This document shows, piece by piece, positions 55,497 to 64,000 of a stretch of 64,000 bases of DNA (its first letter is position 1; every line of letters starts with the position of its first letter). The position numbers were made by a program, and so were the translations under genes. The stretch comes from Hortaea werneckii (taxonomy: Eukaryota; Ascomycota; Dothideomycetes; Mycosphaerellales; Teratosphaeriaceae), in NCBI GenBank assembly GCA_037044905.1, contig JBAOKB010000144.1:1178001-1242000 (forward strand), in the 5' to 3' direction. The notes below the pieces were generated by a model, which saw nothing but the letters and a program-made list of their open reading frames with translations, did not search any database and had not been told where the DNA came from.

Positions 55497-58400
55497 CTAG
55501 GCGGAAATCAAAGATTGTAATTAGTTGGTAAAGCAATCGCAAAAGAATGAATGATCTAGGTCGGTGACGTTGTGTGTTCTGGGCGATCCACGTCGGTGTT
55601 ATAGACGATCGGCAGCCACACCTGGAACACCAGTCAGTCGCAGGTCGCGTACAATGTTTTGACGTCTATGCGGCGACCGAAGTAAGGCCATTCGTGGAGA
55701 GCATGCATACCTTGGGAATTAGATTACGCTCGAGCAGAACAGAGCGGGGTGTGCACAGGCACTGAATGGAGCAAGCAGCGGCAGTTGCTCCTTGCAAGCC
55801 AGGGCGTGAGTCCGATTGGACGGTTGGAATGCAATGGACTGTTCTCTGGGGCGTCTGTGCAATCTGCAGAGAACGAGCTAACGCCTCCACGAATGCTGAT
55901 GGAAGTCGATTCGAGCCGGGAAAGATCTAGCCAGGCTGTAGGTCCCTTGGAGAATCTGGGGAATGCTCAGTCAAAACCTGGTGTACGATCGGGCAAGGGT
56001 CCGCAGTATTAATCAAACTAGAAGGAGGCATTTCGACTTACTTTGGCGGCGATAGTATGGATAGTGGCGCGGTGGTGTTTTGTGCCGATAGAGACACTAA
56101 ACACGGGGGTGGATGCTGAACGCTATGTTGGCGAGAACGCTGCACGGCTGCGTAGAACTTGTCAGCATGCAAACTTTTTCCACCGCGGCAGCATAATGCG
56201 TCTGGAACGACCCGATGGCAGCAACAGTTGTCCCGGCAGGAGATATGGCTCGAATTGAAGTGACGTGACCGTGCGAAGGGTAATTTGATCAGGAATTGGG
56301 CTGTGGTATGAATGTGCTGAGGTGCAAGGAATGTGGATGCCACAATCCGCACCTCCAACTGATCCCCTCAGAATTCAAACGTTGTCATTGTATGCCATCG
56401 CCGTCTGCTTCGTGAACTGCGGAGCAGATCTTTTGATGCAGGAGCACAGTAGCTGCGGGAGGAGGGAAAGGAAGAGACCAATGGTGTTCAGAAGGTGTCG
56501 ATGAGTGTGCTGCAGTGCAGAAGACCTTTGCTGTATGCTTTGGGGCAGCAAGGATTGAATGAGGCAGGAAAAAAGGTCTCACTCCCTGCCCCCGCTCAAT
56601 AGGGAAAGAGCGTCCCCCAGGACTACCTTTGGGTATGTGATTTTGCCAACGACTGCAGCTCTTGTCAAGCACTGTGTCTCCAAGACACCTTCCAAACAAT
56701 CATGTGCCATCAGACGACCCATTGTCCAGCATTGCAGCAAGATGCTGTCCCATCGACTGAAAGTCTTTGCTATACTTCTTTCTTCCAGCCTACCATCAAG
56801 GGCACAGTAAAGGGAAAAGTTGCAAGGTGTGTTGCCTCATCATCATCACCACCAGTCTCATCACTCTTCTTACCTTTTTTTTTTAACAGTCCAAGGGTGT
56901 GTTCGAGATGCTGGCGTTTAGATACGAGGTACAATGGCGTACAAATTCGACAATGGCTGGGAGGCGGCGGATCGATTCGTTTCGGTGGATCCGGTCGAGG
57001 TGTCTGCGATCAACGAAGACGAGAGACCGACGGATGGGGAGTGTGTTCGGTGGAGAGGTGTGTGTGTGGGAAGGTATGACTTCGAATTGCTAGGTCACGA
57101 TACCCCCTTTGGCCCTGAGGCACGGTATAAGATGGGCGAGCTTGCTGAGTGACTAGGAGAAAAAGCTGCAAAGGACTGCGGGTCTCTTTGCAAACTAGTC
57201 TCCTAACTGCTCAAAACTCCATGTCGATGAGGTGATGGGAAAAGGACAGGACGTGAACGAAGAGGTGTCAAGGAGGAGAGAAGAACGGAGTCGTCGACAG
57301 TGGAGAGCTGGTCAGTGTGAGGCTGCACCGGCAGCGGAAGCTAGACGCATGGACCGCAATGCAGATGGCCAAGTCTCCCGCGCGCGCATCCTGGTCTTAA
57401 AATGTCGGATTTGAACGGCGTGACGATGCTCAGACGCTCTCTCTGCCTCTCGCTCTCGGGCATAGACTCAAGGCTGGAAAGCACAGCAGTGCCTACCGGC
57501 CTAGCGCGTCTCTTGCTGCGGGACGCGGATCATCTCTTAGGTTTGGATACACGCGAGGCTCCCCTTTTGCCCATCCGCCTCCAAGCCTCTTGAAACCATC
57601 GCGAGCGGGCTGGACGACGGCCCAGCGTCTCATGGATTTTCATCTACGGCACCACCAGCATATGGCCTGCGTCGTGCCGTGTCTGCATTGCACTGGGATG
57701 AGACACGTAGGCGAACTGGCTCAGGCGTTGGCCTCTGTCAAATCGGCAGCCTTTCTGGGGTTGCAACTTTATGTTTAGCTGCATGAGCCAGGAGCGCTGT
57801 CCTCCACTCATCCTGGCTTGGAAACCTGGCTTTTGCATGCGCAGCTCGCCGCGGCGGACAAGGTCCTTGGTTGTTCCCAGCGTCGGGGAAACGTTCTTTC
57901 ACGAGAGGCGTTCCACTTGGACCTGATAGCGTATGCGAGCTCTACCGCTACAGAGTTTCAGGCGCGTTTTCACGCGATGGACGACGCCCGCGTATCTCGG
58001 CATTATTTGGCCGATCCTATGCAGTTATGAAGCCACCCAAGCGCGCAGCCAGCACAGGGGTGGACTCGGTGAATGGCCGTCCAGATATAATGCCGCACCA
58101 CCTACATAATACAATAATATTCTTCAATGATGATAGATAACCCCATGTCGCCTCCTGAACTACTGCACTTTCCACAACTGTACCATGAGTTGCGTTGAAT
58201 AATAATGAAAGTGTACTTCTGCCCCTGAGCTGATGATTCTACCCGCTCTCACCGCAATTGTCATGAAGTGCTCACGGCGCCGCTTCGCTACACGCACCGC
58301 AGAAGCCATCGTCACACAGGCAATATCCGCGGCATCTCTAAAACGTTGCCGTCTCAACGATCAGTTCTGCCCTCGGCGGTATAGCAAATTCTGCTTCCCC

Positions 58401-59856
58401 GAGATGCAACTATTGAGTAACAGCTGCTGGACACAGCGTCATCATCACCAGCGTCGCCCCGCCCGTCAGTGCTTGTCAGAGGAAAATCTCCTTGCGTGAG
58501 CCCACATGGTTGCTTTGGCGATATAGAAAGATTCGCACCACAGCTCGGGAGACCAGCCCGGTCTTTCGATAGTTTCTGCGTCGCTCCATGCTTCTCACTT
58601 ACCGCCGAGATTTTGACGTGTGGTCCGGGTACGAAACACAACCGTTCCCTCCTGCTTCCCTCCCTCCCTTGCGGCGACCGGCGGACATTTTTGCCGCCAT
58701 GAAATTTTATCCCCTGGTGCCCGCGAGAGAGTCCACTCTACGCGTCTAGGTCGTGTGCTACAGATACGCGTGCTGCATGACCATGACGTACTTTTTGGGA
58801 TACAACTTCTCGATATACGAATTTGCAGATCTCGATACACTTCTCACCCATTTAGAATTGAGGAGATACCAGCCATGTCTTCTCCATCTCGCTCACCCTC
58901 ACTTAGGGTAAATGGACGAGGGGTATTTCCCTCCTTCATTCACTGGACCCTTTTGGCCGGCTGTATGCATTGACTTCCAAGAGGCTGAAGCGGAAGGGGG
59001 GCCAGAACAAAGTATAAACCAGCTCTCAGGATGCTTGAAGCTGGTTCCTAGACGATCATGACCCTTCCGACACTTATCGGTAGTATCTCCGGCCTATGTG
59101 AGGACATGGCGGCACGGGTGAGAGGGGGGAAAAGGGGATGTGCGGGGTCGTGAGGGCAAGCGCCGTTGGCGATAGGAAGACGAAGTATAGGATTGCTCAT
59201 CTTTCAGCCAGCCCGGCGATAGAGTCAAGTCAAATTGCCATAACGCGACACGCGAGGAGAGTAACTTTCTCGGGAGACGCGTTGATGCGCGTCGCTGCTG
59301 GCCTAGCCGTAAGCTGAAAGGAAGTCGGACTGGCGAGGCGAAGGGCGTGGCGCAGCACCGTCGACGGCTCCTCACAGCACTCACCTTGTTTGCCCTGTTT
59401 CGGGCTCGGGCCAAGCTTCCTGCGACTCTCATACAGGCCGTCGTTACCGGACGTCTCCTCATGGTTCCGGTAGCGAGATGAGACTCTGTGTTTTCCGTAA
59501 GGAGATCATTGCGAGACGATCTCCGCAAAAGCAAGTTTGCACCCAGTGGCCGCAAGCTAATTACATGCCAATTACTGCAGCCGCCGAAGCTGCTGAGATG
59601 ATTGTATGTTCGCAATTGAACTTACCAATCTCGCCATAACGGTGGGAACGCCCATGTTCGAACGTTTGAAATGAATCCTCAATGAAATTGGATGAAATAT
59701 ACTAGACAGTCTGAAATGGACAGGACCATGTCGTTCATCATTTCTATAGCTACATAATGGTATCCTTTCCGTGCCCTAGCATCAAACCCACAAACGCCAT
59801 CGCCATGCATCACAGCAATCAGTTATTTCTCGTTCCGGACATTGCTACAGTAGCTT
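55497..59856. other. Long gene-poor region upstream of the G1 cyclin
   Basis: About 4.3 kb with no recognisable protein or RNA gene. It probably holds the first exon, a long 5' leader and regulatory DNA of the cyclin, and the 3' region of the SUR7-family gene. Seen in it: ACGCGT at 58740-58745 and 59277-59282, two ACGCGA words at 59242-59256, pyrimidine tracts near 56850-56885, and several short open frames (for example 59094-59615 on the minus strand) without any conserved pattern. Confidence 0.45.
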
Positions 59857-60939
59857 TTAGCCATGCCTATATGGCTCGAAAGGCCCACTCTGCTGCCTAT
59901 AATGACCAGCAGGTTGTTGGGGATACTGTTGTAACGGCACTCGATCCCCATCAACTCCTCCAACAAACGGACTAGCAACACGCTCGTACCCACCCCCAGT
60001 CTTTTGAACCTGTAATCCGCGACCTCTGTTGCCCCAGTCACCATACCCTTGCCCCTTCGGCTCGGCTTTCCACAGACCGCCTTTGTTGCTCTTGTGGTGC
60101 GGGTTGCTGCGTCCAGAGCAGCAGCAGATGCTGAACAGCCAAAAGAATGTAGCCGCCCACGAGAAGGCCACCGAAAGCCAAGTCACCGCCAGCGCGTGCT
60201 CGCCGAGCGCAAGCTTGATACCGTACGGATCCAGCACCGCCTTCAGCGAGCCCACGAGCACGGAGAAGAGGACCGTGCTCGTCAAGACAGCAGCAAAGGT
60301 GAAGATCGAGCTGACAATGCTTGCGAACCACGTCAACAGACTCCCTATCCTGCTAAAGATGGCCAGGATCCCGAGCACGATAGTAGCCAGCGTTGTCCAA
60401 AAGCTGATCTCATACGCGATAAACATCCACTTGGCGACTTTTTTGTACGCCTCTAGCGCCTCCTTCCCGCTCTTGCCCAGAATCTCCTTCTCCAAAGCCT
60501 CTGCGTTCTCCTGCACCTGCGAGATTGCGCTCTCGATGGCATTGCTGTCGGTCGTGGTGCTGCTGGCGGCTTCGGTCGCTGTCGCATTCAGACCCCAGAC
60601 TTCCAGCGGGTCGAAGACGTACTCTGACTTCCGGTCTGAGCAGTAGTTGACATCGTTATCGCTTGAGTCTGAAGAGCAGTAGTTCCATAGGTAGACATTG
60701 TAGAAGTCTGCCAGCTTGCCGTTCTGCTGCGCTACTTGCAGCGCATAATCGAGGGTGTCGCTGCCGTCACCGCCGGCGGATGAGACATCAAGGCCGGTAA
60801 AGTTGGCTTTCATGAAGTAGTACGAGGTGAGCTGGCCTTTGTTCCAGCCGGCGATCTCAATAAGCGCAAGGCATATTAGGGACGCGATTGTGAGCGCCCA
60901 TGGCGTGAAGATACAGACTACGCGGCCTGCTTTGCCCAT
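59857..60939 (-). CDS. SUR7-family cortical membrane protein
   Basis: A tetraspan plasma-membrane protein of the Sur7/PalI family, found at eisosomes or cortical patches and linked to cell-wall integrity and endocytosis. An intact single exon of 360 residues. ATG 60939 (MGKAGRVVCIFTPWALTIASL) is preferred because TM1 follows at once. The large extracellular loop contains Asn-glycosylation sites and paired cysteines (WNYCSSDSSDNDVNYC). Three more spans follow (SFWTTLATIVLGILAIF, WFASIVSSIFTFAAVL, WLSVAFSWAATFFWLF) with a Cys cluster, SICCCSG, that may be palmitoylated. The cytosolic tail is Gly/Pro/Gln-rich. Confidence 0.85.
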   Translation of the reverse strand: MGKAGRVVCIFTPWALTIASLICLALIEIAGWNKGQLTSYYFMKANFTGLDVSSAGGDGSDTLDYALQVAQQNGKLADFYNVYLWNYCSSDSSDNDVNYCSDRKSEYVFDPLEVWGLNATATEAASSTTTDSNAIESAISQVQENAEALEKEILGKSGKEALEAYKKVAKWMFIAYEISFWTTLATIVLGILAIFSRIGSLLTWFASIVSSIFTFAAVLTSTVLFSVLVGSLKAVLDPYGIKLALGEHALAVTWLSVAFSWAATFFWLFSICCCSGRSNPHHKSNKGGLWKAEPKGQGYGDWGNRGRGLQVQKTGGGYERVASPFVGGVDGDRVPLQQYPQQPAGHYRQQSGPFEPYRHG

Positions 60940-62109
60940 GCTCGAGGGTTGTTTATGGTAGGATGAAGGTCGGTGTCGATGATTGAGCGAAGGTGGTAGA
61001 TGATGAAGGATGATGAACAAAGAATAGAAGAAGAGTCCGGGACACGGTGCTGTGCCAAAGTGAGGTATGTCGCTGAAACGTCAGGCCAGTAACGAGTTTA
61101 TGAAGTCGGTCTGTAGTGCGCTGCACTGCATACAAGCCGGGCACAGCCTCCTCTGGGTTGGGCACTTGAGAGTGTGGCTGCTGACGACAGCAGTGCTTAG
61201 CCCTCCTTGCCTTCGTGTCTCGCAACGTTGCAGGATATGGATGGATGACTTCTTTCAAGCCCTATGCCATGTAGCAATAAGTGTACCCACTATCTGTAAA
61301 GCCTACGTACTGTTGCTGATGAAGCAAATCGTCGTCGCCTCGGACTACATGTTTGGCTTGGCGTTAGACAAACAACTTAGGGTTCTGGCCCCTGCAGGTA
61401 GAGTGACCAAGACGACGAATCACGGACGTTGTCCAATTTTAGAGCCCATCCTTCGTCCAATGCCATCCCGGTCGTCCTCGTCATCGTGCTTAGTCAAGGC
61501 TTGATTCAGGCATCTGTGTAGGCTGGAGGAGAAACGTATCCATGGATGTAGTCTCGCGGCGGTAAGTAAAGGCACCTGCAGGAGATACAAGCGTTGGACG
61601 ACAGAGATGAGAGGATTCAATGCGGAATTTGAAGTCAAACTGCTCGATTCGCGTGTTACCGCTACCACCAAAACGACTGCTATCAAGAAATGCCGCTCTG
61701 GGCAGAAACTTTCCTCCCCTTTTAGACACTAGACAACCCATATAAGACACCTCGCGACAGGCTCGTACATATCCCATACGAGTAGCGAGAGACGTCAAGC
61801 CATAAGCCATCATGCATGCGTGAACAACAGGCGCGAGGGCCAGAAACCCAAAGCCGTCCCATGCACGCTCGCTGAAATCGTGTGCTCCGAGTGCTCCACC
61901 GCGCCAGACCTACTAAGGAAAACGATGTTGCATCCCCATGAAACCCCTTCGTGCAAAGACATAAGAAAACCAGTGACCGCCCGAGTGCGAAAGACGCATA
62001 ACGAAAGGGTAGTCGAAGCGAGTAGATCCAAAAGTGCGCCTTGCTAAATCGGTTCCAGAAAAAGGTTTGTAGTTCAGAATGTTAAGTAAAGCTGAGAAGC
62101 AAAGTCGAA
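60940..62109. other. Intergenic region SUR7-family gene/PNG1
   Basis: About 1.2 kb with the SUR7-family promoter and the PNG1 3' region, both genes on the minus strand. Short open frames (for example minus 61490-61813) show no family resemblance. No repeat or RNA is recognised. Confidence 0.5.
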
Positions 62110-63573
62110 TTATTGCTGTCGTGGGTCACGAGGCCCCGAATGCTGGTCTCGTGCGAGGTGCTGTTGCCTCTCGCGCAGTGCTTGCCGGCTTTGTGCTGCT
62201 TCGGCAGCTTTGTGTGCGTCAGCAGTTGCTGATCGTGAAGATCGTGAGTTGGTCGGCATGATTCTGCTAATGTTGAAGGCGAGGGCCTCGATGACGTTCT
62301 TGCGAAGCTCGGCGTCTTCGCGCATGTCGTCGGCGTTGAGCCTGAATTTCTCCTTCTTGTCCATGTCCCGTCGGCGTGATGATGTGATTTCGCGAAGTAT
62401 GTGCTGCAGAACACCTTCCGTACACCGTGCTCGAGGTACTGCATGGTCTGCTGTGCGCACATACCGCCTTGTGACATCCGCACAGCCATCTGCTGAAAAT
62501 GCTATGCAGTAAGAGAGCTTCTTGCCCCAACCTGTGAAAGATTAGTAATTGATGCATTTGAATAAGGGAGGCATTTAACATACCTTGCGTGTAGAGCATC
62601 GGAGCATCCCACTGTTCCTCACAGCAGTCGACGTGTACCCAACGCTTCCGGTGGACACTGTAAACCTCCGTCCACACATGGTCTTCGGCGTTCCATACCC
62701 AACGGACCCTACTACCGAGCGCTCTGCAAAGCATCGTGAAGCAGTTGGCCCATTCGCCGACCCTTCCCTTGCGGGTCTGGAGAAGTACAAAAGCATCGTT
62801 GTACCGAGGGAAGCGTTCAAAAGACATGCAGTTTTGGTTGGCGCACTGGTAGAGCTCTACTCGATTTGCGCCCCGTGCAGACTCGTCTGCCAGTGGGGCA
62901 GCCATACCGCGCGCCAGTGTTCGTGTCCGACAGACGGAGCATAGCGGGTTGTTGACCCATTGGAAGAAGTCGCGTTTGAACCATCTCATCAGCGCCCGGA
63001 TGACACAGTCCTGGTAGCCCCACGCTGGCTTCAAATTGCCACCCATCGATGCCGCCTCGGCCTGGAACAGTTCAGACTCCTCCTGCGCCTCATCGTATAT
63101 TCTTTGCAGCGGTACAGCGCTCAGTGCTTCGTCCAGAAGACCAGGGTTTTCCCATTTGCAGGGCGTATTTGACAGAGACATAAGCATGCTTCGGAAGCGG
63201 AGTGACTTCGGATCACTTGGCGCAACAGGTACGGTCGGCAGGTTTTTCAAAGACGAATACGTTGGAGGCGGCGGGAGGCTGTTAGGTACTTGTGGTGATC
63301 CGGGTGCTGCTGGCGGTGCTCTGGTCGGTGGTGGGGCGGTCTGAACCGATGAGTCGAAGCCATGATGTTGAGGGAGAGGAGATGGCGCTGGCGACTCGAC
63401 GAAGTATTCGGTTGGCGCCCGACGCAGCGATGCTGGTCTGCTGCTCAGCTCATTCATGCGCTTGGTGCTGAGTACGTTGCGGAACTGCTGGGTGAGATCC
63501 TTGGCCCAGTCAGCGGGCAAAGGCGTCGAGGTCGGGACCGGCTTGCGCCGGGCATGGCATTGTGGTCGGCCAT
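62110..63573 (-). CDS. PNG1: PNG1 (peptide:N-glycanase-like), catalytic Cys replaced by Val
   Basis: A transglutaminase-fold protein. The canonical enzyme removes N-glycans from misfolded glycoproteins in the cytosol. Two exons, 63573-62584 and 62531-62110, with a 52-nt intron (donor GTATGT). The start is MADHNAMPGASRSRP at 63573. One lost base near 63523 joins it to LPADWAKDLTQQFRNVL and gives 470 residues. The zinc site is CSVC with YQCANQNC, followed by SFERFPRYND. The usual GRCGEWANCF reads GRVGEWANCF (Val codon 62759-62761), while the His (DHVWTEVY) and Asp (HVDCCEEQWD) of the triad are kept. Filamentous ascomycete orthologs, including Neurospora PNG1, are known to be acatalytic and to act in hyphal growth, and this one fits. 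The C-terminus is helical and charged (DMDKKEKFRLNADDMRED). Confidence 0.92.
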
Positions 63574-64000
63574 AGTCGTAGTGGAAAGTCGATAGAAGGA
63601 ACGTGTCGAAGAAAGAGAGAGGGGGATCGTAGTGTCGAAGATGGATGAAGAGGAGGCTGCAGACAGGACCCTCGAAATGTGGACGGCGGAGACTTGGAGC
63701 GCGCGTCTGTCGATCAATGTGTGCACCGCCCGAATGCCGTGCTGCGACTCTCCAGGTGTCCCAATATCCCGACTCTTTTGATACGGCAGTCTGTACAGAC
63801 GCTTCGCGAGTCGACAGCGACGCTGAACGGGCGATATAGCGACGACAACGGTGGTAGTTGGAGTCCGGCGAGGACGGCCAGGAAGACTGCTTTCACCCGC
63901 TGCTGGGGGCGCTGACGACGCTTCCCAATCCGGTATGGCGCGCTTTTCCGGCCGCGTAATTGTCAAGCTGCGCAATCACCACCCACCACCCTTCTACTTC
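63574..64000. other. Upstream region of PNG1
   Basis: DNA 5' of PNG1 to the right edge. Open frames in it (for example plus 63645-63915) show no recognised family. A gene continuing past the window cannot be excluded. Confidence 0.4.

Noticed and set aside
56899..58140. Several 60-90 residue open frames upstream of the cyclin
   Set aside because: None shows a recognisable family or good start context. They may be leader reading frames but are not supported as genes.
59094..59615. 173-residue open frame on the minus strand
   Set aside because: It is rich in Arg/Ser with no domain, no splice context and no conserved pattern; it is long by chance in GC-rich DNA.
1..64000. CRISPR arrays, transposons, rRNA genes, RIP-degraded DNA or viral insertions
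   Set aside because: I saw no regularly spaced repeats, transposase or reverse-transcriptase motifs, rRNA sequence or the AT-rich transition-mutated stretches typical of RIP.

Overview
This window is nuclear DNA of a filamentous ascomycete, probably a dothideomycete (the class is my inference from remembered family resemblance). The coding density is high, with genes on both strands. Spliceosomal introns are mostly 50-206 nt, with GTRNGT-like donors and CTAAC/CTAAT-type branch sites. The gene set is fungal: Swc3, Rcf1, a Sur7-family protein, Pdx1, a G1 cyclin, an Nbs1 with an FHA domain and an acatalytic-type PNG1. I see no prokaryotic, viral, transposon or secondary-metabolite material.

Layout from left to right: a telomere-type OB-fold protein (-, runs off the left edge); FAB1 lipid kinase (+); NBS1 (-); an AT-hook/EVE-domain protein (-); an IQ-motif protein (+); mitochondrial aspartyl-tRNA synthetase (-); AP180-type clathrin adaptor (+); ABHD12-like hydrolase (-); SWC3 (+); mitochondrial ribosomal protein bL36m (+); a DHA2-type MFS transporter (-); an unknown conserved protein (+); threonine deaminase ILV1 (-); RCF1 (+); an F-box-like protein (+); DNA polymerase kappa (-); a coiled-coil protein (+); an alpha/beta hydrolase (+); a Dabb-domain protein (+); an FMN-dependent 2-hydroxyacid dehydrogenase (-); PDX1 (-); a mitochondrial membrane protein (+); UTP4 (-); a G1/S cyclin (-); about 4.3 kb with no recognisable gene; a SUR7-family protein (-); and PNG1 (-).

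These are mostly unrelated housekeeping genes, not a cluster. Loose themes are genome maintenance (telomere protein, NBS1, SWC3, polymerase kappa), mitochondria (MSD1, bL36m, ILV1, RCF1, PDX1 and a membrane protein) and membrane traffic or cell cortex (FAB1, AP180, SUR7). Eight neighbouring pairs are divergently transcribed and could share promoters.

The dominant oddity is technical. About 32 reading-frame breaks occur in 17 of the 26 genes. Most fit loss of one base and fewer fit one extra base, often in short homopolymers, and conserved protein sequence continues in the neighbouring frame. With one base added or removed per break, every complete gene I could total comes out divisible by three. 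That points to uncorrected indels in the assembly, not to real pseudogenes. The gene spans below are therefore reliable, but 17 proteins cannot be translated directly from the sequence as given. I found no convincing undescribed system. The best biological leads are PNG1 with its catalytic cysteine replaced by valine, the EVE domain joined to five AT-hooks, the telomere-type protein, two introns placed so that retention hardly changes the protein, and a repeated 10-bp palindrome in intergenic DNA.
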